A stretch of DNA of 64,000 nt, taken from contig JAUCEF010000013.1 of the NCBI GenBank assembly GCA_033558025.1, forward strand, positions 4,209,001-4,273,000. Direction: 5' to 3'. Position 1 is the stretch's first letter. Every line of letters begins with the position of its first letter. The notes beneath the pieces are model-generated. The model had not been told where the DNA came from and made no database searches. It saw nothing but the letters and a program-made list of their open reading frames with translations. A program made the position numbers and the translations under genes. Shown piece by piece: positions 12,168 to 23,096 of the stretch. The DNA is from Phytophthora sp. 'mugwort'. Its lineage: Eukaryota; Oomycota; Peronosporomycetes; Peronosporales; Peronosporaceae.

Positions 12168-14229
12168 ATGGCGGAGAAGAGCGCGCTGCGAGTGCGTTGG
12201 CTGGTGCTGTTCCTGTCATGCGTGCTGATGATCGGCAATTACTATTGCTTTGACAATCCGGCAGCACTCAAGAGCCAACTGCAGCAACACTTCAGCAACA
12301 TCCCCAAGGACCGCTACGAGTTTCTCTTCGTATGACCAACTTCACATGACAATAATTTATTGTCATGAAGTGTCTTACGACGTGTTGCAATAACTGTTTC
12401 TGTTTGTAGAACTTGTTGTACACACTATATTCGATACCCAACATCTTGCTGCCGTTTTTTGGCGGCGTGCTGGTGGATCGGTTCGGCGCGCGCGTGATGC
12501 TGTTCGCGTTTTCGACGGCAATTCTGTCGGGGCAGTTGATCTTTGCGACGGGCTGCTCGCTCTCGAGCTTCAACCTAATGCTGGTAAGGTACCCTAACGA
12601 TTGCTTGACGTTGTGAATATTCCGTGTTAGTAAACGAGGGGACTGACGCTTTCTTCGTGTGCTGCAGTTTGGTCGAGTAGTGTTCGGTTTCGGTGGAGAA
12701 AGTTTGGGCGTGGCTCAGGGAACGCTTGTCGCCTCGTGGTTTAAGAACAGTGAACTTGCACTCGCCTTGGGCATTAACCTCAGCGTTGCTCGGTTGGGAA
12801 GTGTCATTAACAATGAACTGAGCCCGGTTGTCGCTCAAGCATCCAGTGTGTCAACTGCGCTGTGGGTGGGTGTTATCATGTGTCTGGCATCCACCTTCAC
12901 CGTGCTACTGGTGATCCCAATCGACAAACGAGCTGAGAAGATGAATAAAGCGAACCAGAAAGAAGGGGTGGCTGCTGCTGAGAGCATTCACTTCAGTGAT
13001 ATCAAACATTTCCGTCCAGCGTTTTGGTTACTGGCGCTGAGCTGTTTGGTGGTATACGGCTGCGTTATCCCTTTCAACAGTGTTGCAAGCAGTCTCTTGA
13101 TGGAGCGGGATTTCTTCAGGGAACCTCCTGAGCAGTGCCGACGATGTGGTGAGGGACTTTACAGTGGTGAAATTGATTGCCGAGAGATCGCTCCTGGATG
13201 CCCTAGCGTTCCTCCCTATGGGTGGCCACTCCCCCTGCTATCGGAAAATTGCACGATTAAAGAACCGCTGGATCAATGGGACTGCTCGACTTCGCCTCCG
13301 CTGATTCCTGGCGACAAGATTAACTGCGATGACGAGGCATGGAAACTTGGCCCTCTGACCAGCATGTACTGCGCCACCAAGACCGACGCGGCCCAGAAGG
13401 CTGCCACGCCAATGTCTATCCCGTACATCATCAGTGCGGTCATCTCTCCGTTCCTCGGATTCGCTGTCGACCGGATCGGTCTCCGTGCTTTTTTGGCTTT
13501 GGTTGCTCCTCTCGCGCTGACGGCGGTTCACATCATGCTCGGACTCACTCAAGTAACACTCTACGTGCCGTTGGTGCTGCAAGGTGTTGCCTACAGCGTG
13601 TTTGCCGCAGCACTGTGGCCTTCCGTTCCATGTAAGTTCATGTGTTGAATAGTAAAAGTTCACTTGGATGTGAGGTTTTAGGAATCTAATGGTGTACCTT
13701 TGTCTACGCAGACGTGGTCGAGGCAAAGCATGTTGGAACTGCATACGGAGCGATCACTGCCATCCAGGTGCGTACCGTTCGCGAGCGTCGCATAACCACT
13801 ACTGTTCATCTGGAGCAGCTTGACTGCCAACAAGAGAAGTTCTTTGGCAACGCTTACCTTCAGTTAGCGAAACCCTTCTCTTCCTGGTCAATGACCAGTG
13901 GTCATCATGTTGGTCGGATTTGTGCAGTCGGATAGCTTATGGACTGATTCTAACCATTTGCTTTGTATCTTTTTCAGAACATCGGACTCGCGCTGTTCCC
14001 GCTGGCTGTGGCGGCCGAATTCAACCACGACGACCGGTATATTCCGGGCGTGGAACTTCTGTTCGTGTCGTTCGGTGTGCTGGGCAGTCTCGTGGGCATC
14101 GCCCTGAACGTGGTGGACTACCAGAACGGATCCATCTTGAACTACACGAACGGCAAGAAGCGGAGAGTCTCGCTCATGCTAGACGAAGACGCGCTTGACC
14201 AGGAGGCACTGCTGACCTCAGAGCATTAA
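12168..14229 (+). CDS. MFSD1-like major facilitator transporter (five exons)
   Basis: Exons are 12168-12329, 12410-12583, 12668-13631, 13712-13767 and 13978-14229, all with GT...AG borders and matching phases, giving 535 residues. The first transmembrane helix is followed by GNYYCFDNPAALKSQL, the signature region of MFSD1. The MFS loop 2-3 motif appears as GGVLVDRFGARVMLF, and a second copy after the sixth helix as GFAVDRIGLRAFLAL, as expected for 12-helix MFS proteins. A Cys-rich luminal loop (CRRCGEGLYSGEIDC to CATKTDAAQK) lies between helices 7 and 8. The acidic tail ends DALDQEALLTSEH and may act as a sorting signal. MFSD1 of animals is a lysosomal dipeptide exporter, so a vacuolar or lysosomal membrane location is likely here. 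The last intron (210 nt) is longer than the others. Confidence 0.85.
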
Positions 14230-15063
14230 AGGTTGCAGAATTGCAATCGAAGTGTGTAGCCATTTCGAAACGATCTCATCTTCAACCCGTGATGAATCAG
14301 TCAAGAGTGACAGCAATGGACATTTATTAATGCGGCTTTCAATCGACAGATGTGTACGTGCTCAGAGCGTGAAACAGCGATCGTATGGAGTGGCAACAAC
14401 GCCCTGAAAATGAACGAGGCGCGACCTCCTCCCCACTTTCTCTTCCGCCTTGCTTGTGTTGGCTCTGTACGCTAAAACTTGGCTGGCTTTTTGAACTGAC
14501 TTGCCTATACCGGAAAATGTATCCTGGAAGTCAAACTGAACGGTCACGTGTCAGTGTGACGTTGTAAGCAGACCGTCTGAAACGACAGCAATTGCTGGAT
14601 CATTGGTAATGGCATTATCTCGGCGTGCGTATTTTTCCAATGAGGTGGAGAGTACAGCACCGCAATGAATACTTTGGCATGCGTAGAAGTTAACTATCCG
14701 CCCATTGGGTATATATTTTCCTAGACAAAAACGAGGGATAGGCCTCCGCTATCTGTAACATACGTAAATTGTAACTTGCCTTTAGTATGCTGCGTGGAAA
14801 AGGGGAGAGCGATTTTGACTTCATGGACTACGCAAAAAGGGGGGAGAGTTGGCTGGCGTTTGGTGTGGCGATAAATTGCCAGGAGCAGGCCACAAACCGA
14901 AGAACAGCGGAGAAGAGAACCCTCGCGGCGACTGATCGATCAGTCTGTCCGTCGCCTCGATCTCGTCTCACGCGTTACCGGCACACATTCCTCCCTCCTC
15001 CCTCTGTGAGGAAATTATCCCCCTCCTCCACGTAGCTACAGCATCAGCCGCTAGTCAGCCGGT
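14230..15063. other. Intergenic region upstream of the NEK kinase gene
   Basis: No conserved coding region is seen. Pyrimidine-rich sequence with a CACATTCCTCC element (near 14985) lies about 75 nt before the kinase ATG and resembles an oomycete initiator, but I cannot confirm it. A short open frame at 14787 is not supported. Confidence 0.35.
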
Positions 15064-17014
15064 ATGGACGCGTATGAGCAGGTCCGCATCATCGGCAAGG
15101 GCTCCTTCGGCGTCGTCACCCAGATCGTGCGCAAGGCCGACCGCAAGGTGAGCATTGAGGGCCGGGAAAGGGCCGCATAGACAGACAGGGGTTTGTACTA
15201 ACGGTTGTGTGTGCCAAACAGATTCTGGTGTGGAAAGAAGTCAACTATGGCGCCATGAGCGAGAAGGAGAAGCAGCTTATCGTCAGCGAGGTGCGTCAAT
15301 TCTTAACTTTGCAGGTCGTGGAAGAGGGTACAGTTTCCTTACTGAATTTCGTGGTCCAGGTGAATATTCTGAGGGAATTGCGCCACCCGCACATCGTCCG
15401 CTACCTGGACCGGGTGATCGACAAGCAGGCGACAAAGATTTACATCGTCATGGAATACTGCGAGGGTGGAGACCTTGGCCAGTTCATCAAGAGGAAGAAA
15501 CGGGAGGGGTACGCCACTGTCGATGCCGATCCCAAGAGCATCATAATTATTTTTCAGAACACTCCAGTGGATTTCTGACTTTCTGGTGTGTCATATTTGC
15601 TTTATTTTTTTTTCCGACAGGTCCTACATCGAAGAGGGCTTCATCTGGCACATTTTTACGCACATTTTCTTGGCGCTAAAGGAGTGCCACCGTCACCGTG
15701 AGGGTAACGTCATTCGCCCCATTCTACACCGTGACATCAAACCTGGCAACATCTTTCTTGACTCGAACGTACGAAGGCATTTTGCTACTGCTTGCTCGTG
15801 TGACCATTACATGGCTGCGTGTATACATTTCTGACAGGTTTACCGTTATTTATTTTTTACATAGAACAATGCCAAGCTAGGCGACTTCGGTCTCGCGAAG
15901 GAGCTCAGTAGCGAGTCTCGGTTCGCCCAAACGAATGTCGGCACCCCGTACTACATGAGCCCAGAGATGGTGAACGAGATGACTTACGATGACCGTTCCG
16001 ACATTTGGGCACTGGGTTGTTTGCTGTACGAGATGGCCACTCTTGGCCCTCCGTTTGACGCGACAAACCAGCTCGCATTGGCGAAAAAGATTAATGCAGG
16101 CAAGTTTACCCGTATCCCGTCGCAGTACTCGGAGGGTCTCTTCCAGGTCATCAGATGGATGCTCCATAGGCAACGCTCTCGACGACCGAGGATTGAGGAC
16201 CTGGAGCGTGTCCCACAACTGCAGCAGAGATTACGTGCATATACAGCGGCGAGCACCCCACAGCCAGCTCCCGATCAGAACCTGCAGACGTCGTACAACC
16301 AGAAGATGAAGGAATTGTTGGGCATTGAAGAGGATTTACGCCGACAAGAGGCTGCTTTGATGGCGCGCGAGAAGAAACTGAAAGGTAAGAAACGGATACT
16401 ACCTCTCACACAAAGTTTACATTGTGTTTAACGATTTTTCTGGCTCATTAACAGAGCTGGAAGTGGACTACATGCGTCGCGAAAGCGAGCTGAAGAAGCG
16501 AGAGCAAATGGTGGAAATGATGACACGCAAGTTGTCGTACAACGCTGCTAAGGTCGGATCCCCTACGACGTCTGATGATTCAAATTCCAGCGCAGACAAC
16601 AACTTTAGTCACGGAGGCGCGCAGAGTCCTAATCGACGGGCAGACATCAACGGCGGCAGCCCTCCTGGCCGTGGCGGTCGTCAGCCGACTCTTTCTGATC
16701 TTCAGTCGCAGTCTTCAGGTGATCTGGATGCGAAAGTGGCTGTAGAGGAGGTTCAGCAGACAAGATCTCAGCGAGGCTATCCTGCCAAAGGCCAGAGCAG
16801 CCCTTACTATGGCCCAACGGGCGATGTCAGCTCGACTCCGTCGACGTCCAACCGACTCCGTGATGCCCCCGAACAAGTCGCCAACTTGGTAAGTCGTATT
16901 TCTTTAAAAAAGGTTGGAACCTAGGTAAGTAAATACCTTCCGATGTTGATTTCTCTAATTGTTTTTTTTTTTTTAATATTGTAGATGAAAGGAATGTGGA
17001 GAAAGAACAATTAG
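15064..17014 (+). CDS. NEK-family (NIMA-related) serine/threonine kinase, seven exons
   Basis: Exons are 15064-15147, 15222-15290, 15360-15508, 15621-15768, 15865-16384, 16455-16888 and 16985-17014, with phases that join cleanly to 477 residues. Intron 1 has a TACTAAC branch site. The kinase domain is at the N-terminus: glycine loop IGKGSFGVV (~10-18), ATP lysine in VWKEVNY (~33), EYCEGGDLGQFI hinge, HRDIKPGN catalytic loop (Asp ~139), DFGLAKEL (Asp ~157), and GTPYYMSPEM activation segment. The long helix before the catalytic loop (ALKECHRHREGN) and the AYT-rich C-lobe fit NEK2-like members. After residue ~260 comes a coiled coil (MKELLGIEEDLRRQEAALMA, RRESELKKREQMVEMM) likely used to dimerise, then a Ser/Gly/Gln-rich tail. 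NEK2-type kinases act at centrosomes, basal bodies and mitosis. All key residues are present, so it should be active. Confidence 0.88.
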
Positions 17015-17688
17015 CTGGTGACGGCGGCCACAAGCTCAGCAGGGTCTGAAGAGCACTGCATCAGTTTGATCTAGTCTGCGAGACGAAGCACGAGCACGTG
17101 AAGTGGATGCGGTGCGACAGTAACGTATTATCTGCATGTGTCTTGGTGTAACTAATCGACAACGAAGGGCGCAAACTTAGCGAACAAGCGGCCTAACACC
17201 TTGTGTCGAGTCTTCACCGCCAATCACCGTCGGGCGCCATCAGTATTTGTACAAGATAATCAACCAAAAACGCACAAGAAAAATTAAGCGCGCGGAATCC
17301 AGTTGCAGGACCGTGATCGGTGAACGTGTTACCAGCAGAGGCAGGGTCTGCACAGATAGAGAAACCGATCAATGTGTGAAGGGCTGGCCAGAACAGAAGC
17401 CGATGGGTAACTTTTGATTCCGGTGGTCCGCCACAGTGAGAGGACAAGGATGAGGTAGGAAGGAACCAGTAATTTGATAAATTCTTTCGTTATGCTTCTG
17501 ATGAATGCGCTTATAGCGATAGTGCAATTAAATTCGTGACTAAGTTGGTGGGTCGAGCAGCAATATGATTAGTCTGTGATCATTAGGCATGTACAGTATT
17601 TCCAGCTCACGATGCAAACTACGTGTACAGTAGTACTTCATAGTATTTCAGAATTGGCTTGCTTTGCTCGTCCAGGTTGCTACATGTA
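17015..17688. other. Convergent intergenic region between NEK and RING genes
   Basis: This region lies between the convergent stops of the NEK gene (plus) and the RING gene (minus), so it should hold both 3' UTRs. No further gene is recognised. Confidence 0.5.
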
Positions 17689-18924
17689 TCACTTAGTATC
17701 TTCTACTTCAGTGTTGTCATACTCAGCTTCGGTCGTCGTTGTGTCTTTTGCCTCGACGCGAATCTGGAGTAATGCCTCAACGTGCGTCCGGCAAATAGGG
17801 CACGTACTGGAGCTCTTGCGTAATGCTTCAGCACACTCGCTGCAGAGGCACATGTGCCGGCAAGGCAAAATTGTAGTGTTGCGCGGTTCACACAAGCAGA
17901 TAATGCACTCGGCGCCTTCAGGGATTTCGACCTCATCTTTCGCAGCCTGGATCGTACCGGTTTGGGCTTCTCCAGCGGCGCCATTGCGATCAATCTTGGG
18001 TGCTGCTGCTACCGACCCATCAATGCCATAAATCTCCTGCAATTCGTACGTCAGTCCGTCCACCTAGCGATTAAACAAGCACTGTAGAGTCAGTGCAACC
18101 AATACAGGAGATAAATGCCTTCCAATTCCGTACCAGGATTTTCTGCTTAAGCATCTTGATCTCCCACACGTCTTCTCCTTTCTTGACGAATGTGCAAAAT
18201 GTCGACTGAGATTGTGGGCGTTTCCCTGTCAACGGCACAGAAAGCCGTGAGCATCAGAACAAGAAACGAAATCATTCAGCTACAACAAGACACACTCACT
18301 CTCCGAAGAGACTTCGATCACAATGATTAATGGGAACTGCGTCGAGCCGGCCTTGTACACCAGTTCATCCGGGTCGTACAGAGAGAAGTCCAAGAGCGGC
18401 AAAGGTAGCTCCTGATTCTCTTGGTCCTCCTCCTTAACGGCGTCCTCTTCCTTCGCACCACGTTTAAGTACGAAGATCTGCCCCAAACCTGAAGGGAAAT
18501 GTTGGCTCAGCACCGGGTTCTTGTCTGCATGCAGTAGCGCAAAGCTGGAACCGCCTGTGTCAGCGTCGATGGTCTCTGATGCCACTAAATACACACTGAT
18601 CTGACACGGTTTGGTGGCATCGAACTGGAATTCCAGCGCGTACTGTTGCGGCTCTGTGGTCGACTGCTGTAATTTGATACTGGCCTTCTTCAGGTTTACA
18701 TGATTCTTGACTGTGCACGTCTGTTGTAGCTCTGGGACGTCAACTGGTATGCGTCCCTGATTGGACATGAAAGCCATATCTGGCCGGCCTCGACTGAGAT
18801 ACAGCGCCTGCATCTGCGCCGGTGTGTAGCCCCCTCGCTGCGCTGCAGCCGCCCCTGCCGGCTCTCCATATAGCGTGCCCGTCGAGCTACGTCGCTGCCG
18901 ATTTACGCTGGCTGTGTGCCCCAT
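17689..18924 (-). CDS. MGRN1/LOG2-like RING E3 ubiquitin ligase
   Basis: On the minus strand the exons are 18924-18300, 18225-18134 and 18063-17689, joined in phase to 363 residues. The N-terminus MGHTASVN has Gly2, fitting N-myristoylation as in MGRN1 relatives. The middle part has the conserved MGRN1 order: TCTVKNHVNLKKASIKL, YALEFQFDATKPCQISVYL, FPSGLGQIF and a LYDPDELVYKAGSTQFPLIIVIE block. The STFCTFVKKGE segment and the YELQEIYGI motif just before the RING are family hallmarks. The RING (about 292-335) is CIICL...LPCRHMCLCSECA...CPICR, a complete C3HC4-type set of zinc ligands. Such ligases ubiquitinate membrane or trafficking substrates at endosomes or the plasma membrane. Substrate here is unknown. 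No damage was seen. Confidence 0.85.
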
Positions 18925-20179
18925 GACGTCAAATTGGGTGCTGCCAGACCCCCTGCCGCCTTTGCAAATGATGCTTTTTTTATAGACCAGAAATATAGTT
19001 ATTCGCGACCAAACTCGGCTCTGTCGATGGCATTACCAATCGGTTTTCTCTAATTACTACTACAGGTACTACATGTAGATCGGTGGTTTGAATTCTTCAT
19101 CCAAGCCCTATGCGTTGGCCTTGGTATGAACCGAGTTGGTAAGCATAAGAGTAGTTTGCTCTCAAGTCCTCGGACTATTACTATCCCTACTATACCACTA
19201 CACAGATTATAAACAAATGTACACGTACATTTGCTTGTTTGGCAGACAACACCGCGAAGACTATTATAGCAGGGGTCTAGTCGTCATTGGCGTCCAAGAG
19301 TAAAACAATGAAGAATGACGTTGCATTTTGACTTGCAAAGCATTCACACTCTTTCGAGTACAGGACAACCGCCTTACCGCCTTCAGGACAACTGCTTAGA
19401 TACAAAAGCGGCGACACGAGTCGATTTGGCCCGAAGTGAAGCCGATACACAGGCTTCTCGTAGGCAAATAAGTCACCTGCGCGCTTAGTTTAGGTCTTCC
19501 ACTAGGACGAGAGACCATTACGTAGAACTTCCAGCAAATCTTACATTGTGCTTTACGCTTTGATTCCATGCCATTGGAGATGTATTGGGATCAAGTGACG
19601 GGCTTGCACTCAAAGACGCGAAGGCATGCAAATCCATAAGGCAAATGCAACGTCTTTTTAATTGAGACCGAAGTCCAGGCAACGGAGAATGCCGACAAAC
19701 ACTTCCAAGTCTGCATACTGATTCAATATGCGTAACAAACTCGGAATTGCTGGATCCAGAGTTACTAAAAAAAAGAATTATATAGCTAAGCATGCGTAAC
19801 TAGTACTAGGCCCTCGTATTACGAGTGCACGTATACCGTGTTTCCCAACAGCAAGCAAAAGCGGCAGTGATGTTCACGGCGACTTTTTCAAGCGCGGCAA
19901 ACGCAGTCTTGTAGGAATTTCCTACTAGGGAATGGGCTGAAATATCGTGAGACAAGCGCAGCATCACCTTGCTGCAGTCGGGTCCACATGAGGCGCGTCG
20001 ACGCCGTCGACGATCATGATTGGGTCGAGATCCGAAAATAGCGCAGAACCAGGACTTTAGTCCGAAACTGTCCTAATTTATGGTGCTATGGGAGCGTACA
20101 GTGCCATCCCATCCCATCGGCCGGGAATCTTGCAACTACGTCAGACGTCCCTCTACAGTAGAGTCTACTGGACATCGAC
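18925..20179. other. Long intergenic region, no gene recognised
   Basis: About 1.25 kb without a supported coding region. It has a near-perfect palindrome, caaatgtac-ac-gtacatttg, at 19214-19233. Open frames here are short and unlike the neighbouring genes in composition. Confidence 0.4.
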
Positions 20180-20200
20180 TTCCCATTTCCGTTTTCGCTG
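20180..20200 (+). promoter_or_regulatory. Possible oomycete initiator-like element
   Basis: The sequence ttcccatttccgttttcgct has the CATTTCC core and following pyrimidine/purine pattern described for oomycete Inr-FPR core promoters. It lies about 50 nt before the ATG at 20239. It is assigned by eye only. Confidence 0.3.
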
Positions 20201-20238
20201 CCGCGTCCGTCAACTCAGTACCAAGCAACAGTATCACC

Positions 20239-20631
20239 ATGCAATCCATTGTGCTCAAAACCTGCCGCCGCGCCGTCTCTCCCGGACGCTTACGTACTGC
20301 GCGCGCCCTAACGACGTACTCGGGTGGCCAGCCCTCCGAGGGCCAGGGTGGCTTCTACGGCTCGGCCAAGACGCGCTCCGAGTCCGGATCCAAGTTCAGC
20401 CCCGGCGCGCGCGCCGAACCGCAGGATCTGACCAAGCTGCAGCAGCTTATGAAGCAATGGGAGGCACAGAAGGCCTCGCTCGCTACTGAGGAGCAGAAGA
20501 AGGCCCTCGCGCGGATCGCAAGCGAGGAAGAGACGCTCATCCAGCGGCTGCTCATCCGGGGAGCGCCTGTGTGGGGCCTCTCCACGCGGCAGCGTGAGTT
20601 TGTGGCCGAGTGCAGCAAGGTCAGCCCCTAG
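20239..20631 (+). CDS. Small putative mitochondrial protein, family not recognised
   Basis: A GC-rich open frame of 130 residues. I chose ATG 20239 because a candidate initiator lies 50 nt upstream and the protein then begins with a basic, acid-free segment rich in Arg, Ser, Ala and Leu (MQSIVLKTCRRAVSPGRLRT), typical of a mitochondrial presequence. The middle (GGQPSEGQGGFYGSAKTR) is Gly-rich. The second half is a charged amphipathic helix (LTKLQQLMKQWEAQKASLA... EEQKKALARIASEEETLI) probably forming a coiled coil, ending GLSTRQREFVAECSKVSP. It resembles small matrix or inner membrane assembly proteins in size, but I cannot name it. The frame extends upstream to 20080, but no support exists for that longer version. 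Confidence 0.55.
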   Translation: MQSIVLKTCRRAVSPGRLRTARALTTYSGGQPSEGQGGFYGSAKTRSESGSKFSPGARAEPQDLTKLQQLMKQWEAQKASLATEEQKKALARIASEEETLIQRLLIRGAPVWGLSTRQREFVAECSKVSP

Positions 20632-21780
20632 GCGCATTCGGTATCCAGATCGCCGACCGTCTGCCTACCTGGTACCGATAAAGGTTTCGGCGTGCCGCGT
20701 CCGTCGTGTCACTTTAAACCCCTCGATATCTGTCTTCGGCATATATTATGCTCTGCATCTCGGAGGAATAAAACGGGATACGAGCTAGGAAGGCAGAGTG
20801 CCGGTTAATGTATCAGATTCTATTACATTGTGTGGAGGGGTGTATACCAGATTCTCTACTACATGACTAAGAGCAGTGTAGGAATCCTCAGGTTGCGCTA
20901 ACGTCGCTGTCGCCAGTGGGGCGGCATGACATCATGGCATGCCGCCCCATGGCATGGATCCGGGCAGATTCGCCCCAGAGGGGGCGAAAGACGAAGCAGA
21001 AAGAACTCAGACGTGTGATCCGAGCGAATGATTTGAAGTGACCGACGTTGCAGAGACTATGAGTCTTGAAGTGACGCATTCCTCGAGCTAAAAGCGCTTG
21101 GTGTCGATCCTCGGAGGCCATGCCACCATGGAGCCAATCTGGTGGTACGGCTGACATAGCGCAAATGTGACGCGTCGAAGGCCCGTCACATTTGGCACCG
21201 TTTCTTCGCACGGCGCGTCTGCATCCATCCATTATATTTGACCATCGCTACGCGTAACAGACTGCTACTACCGGTACTGTAGCAGTTGTCGATGAACGAA
21301 CACCTTCACCTGATGTCCAGCTCACCACGCAAGCATTAAATTCATCGTTGGGCAAAACTCGAGGGACCAGGTACGTATTCAGCCGCGTGGCCGACTTGAT
21401 GCGCTGGCGGCATTGGTCCACTCGCTCGTGACTCCCTCCGCTGGCCGTTCGTCTCGAGATAAGTGGCTGAGACGACTGCGCTGTAGCGTCGGCGCTCGCT
21501 CTGGCCGACTGGTCCAGCAAATCCGAGGCGCCCCAAGCTCATCGCCTTGCGTTAAGCTGGATGCGTCCATCAGATAGATACACGTGCAGCGTCTCCAACA
21601 TTCGGTGGTGTGAAGGCTATCGTCGGCTTACAGCTAGATCTTCTGGGAGAGCGCTCCAGATACAATAGCGCAGAGCCATTCCACGATACGTTGGAACTGC
21701 ATGACGTTGGCGTGGTAGATATGACGACGGAAGAGTTCAAGAGCTCCGGAAACTCGCCTAGCAGGCGATGCTTCACGCGG
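20632..21780. other. Repeat-derived region with unrecognised minus-strand coding-like fragments
   Basis: A perfect hairpin (12-bp arms tggggcggcatg/catgccgcccca, 9-nt loop) lies at 20917-20949. Minus-strand fragments between 21250 and 21790 have codon-like composition but are split by stops and match nothing I recognise. They are probably an old element remnant. Confidence 0.35.
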
Positions 21781-21967
21781 CGACACAACTCGTTGTTGGT
21801 AATACGAACTATGTAATGGCTGCTACGCTGCAGGAGTCCACCGAGTCGACGGTGTCGACGGCCAGTACATAGTTCATATTACCAACAACGAGTTGTGTCG
21901 CCACGGAGTCGACGGTGTCGACGGTGGACTCCTGCAGCGTAGCAGCAGTTACATAGTTCGTATTACC
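21781..21967. repeat. Overlapping inverted repeats able to form two alternative hairpins
   Basis: A 35-bp arm at 21781-21815 pairs with 21866-21900 (one mismatch). A second arm, 21798-21842, pairs with 21924-21967 (two mismatches) and shares its first 18 bases with the first arm, so the two stems exclude each other. A 19-bp unit (gagtcgacggtgtcgacgg) occurs directly repeated at 21843-21861 and 21906-21924. The pattern suggests a folded-back transposon end. Confidence 0.7.
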
Positions 21968-22263
21968 GCAGGTATTGCATCACCAATAGGGCTCATACCG
22001 CAACCATTGCATAGAGAGTTTTCATGGACGTGGTTCTAATAGTAGCCGGCATTAAGTGTATCATGACATCACCAAATATCCCCCCGACCCCGTAGCAAAG
22101 ATGGCCTTTAGTCCATAAGAGTGATGAGTCGTAGGCTACAGAAGTGCTCTCAGATATTCCCTACTCACTCGCACTTCGCTTGTGATCAGGTGTGACGTTC
22201 AAGTCTTAGACGTGAACGTAACGTGTACGGAAGACTGAACTTTCAGATCGTGGCATTTCTTCC
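21968..22263. other. Non-coding region, nothing recognised
   Basis: No supported gene, RNA or repeat was found in this stretch. Confidence 0.3.
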
Positions 22264-22578
22264 TCAATGAACGACCCATTTCCCAGTTAATCTCATTAAT
22301 GCCTTCGATTGAAATTTCTGGGTGAAAGTTCGAGCGCATATATCTCGCCCGTCAAGCACGAAACCCAACCACTCCAATATCTTCTCGGCCTCGTTCGGCA
22401 TATTCAGAATTAAGCGCTTAAAGACCTCCGACTCCATGTCAATCGGCGCACCAGGGAATAAACCCTCATTGTGATGACCTGCCTCACCCGGTACTGCGAT
22501 ATTAATCGGCGCAATAGCGAAAAACTTCATCATTTGATGACCTGCTTGATCCGGTACTGCCTTGACGCTGAGTATCAA
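22264..22578 (-). CDS. Uncharacterised 104-residue open frame with a 21-residue tandem repeat
   Basis: The minus-strand frame encodes two adjacent related units, VPDQAGHQMMKFFAIAPINI and VPGEAGHHNEGLFPGAPIDM, then ESEVFKRLILNMPNEAEKIL and a Lys/Arg-rich C-terminus ending GKWVVH. No signal peptide or known motif is visible. The preserved reading through both repeat units argues for past coding selection. It could be a small oomycete-specific gene or a remnant of a longer one. No function is proposed. Confidence 0.3.
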   Translation of the reverse strand: MILSVKAVPDQAGHQMMKFFAIAPINIAVPGEAGHHNEGLFPGAPIDMESEVFKRLILNMPNEAEKILEWLGFVLDGRDICARTFTQKFQSKALMRLTGKWVVH

Positions 22579-23096
22579 GCCTAGAATTCATCCACCAGTC
22601 AACGGTGTGAGCTGACTACCAAAACGGACAGAGAGACATTTACAACATTTTCGTTTTTGCGAAGAGTCCAATTGCAGCGCTTGATCGCCGAGCCCACGAG
22701 GTGGACATCGAACGCAACAAATTTTGTTTCACCCTCTCAATTTGGTCATCATACTCTGTACGACAGCTATCAATTGCTTCGTCAGTTCGTCAACACAAAG
22801 CCACCAAATCTTCGACTCGTGAGTTCTTGCAACTAGCTGCTGATGAATCAGCACATTAGACGATGTGGCTCGAACCGATGATGAAGACCCCCTCAGTCAC
22901 AAAGGAACCACGGAATGTCTAAGTAGCCAACCCTGCGCTGATAAATTACAGCGTAGAGGGCTGAATGGATGGTACCAAACCTAGCTAGGCTGCGCCGTGG
23001 GAAATATGGCCTGCGCGTTGAGGCCACGGCGGTGGTGGGCATCAATTCGCGGTGAATCAACACTTTTAATTGTGCACAACGATTTTTCTATCTGCA
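22579..23096. other. Intergenic region downstream of the tetraspanin gene
   Basis: No gene is recognised. It probably includes the tetraspanin 3' UTR near its right end. Confidence 0.4.

Noticed and set aside
19518..19793. Minus-strand 91-codon frame
   Set aside because: No motif, no codon-like composition and no neighbours in the same frame; likely chance.
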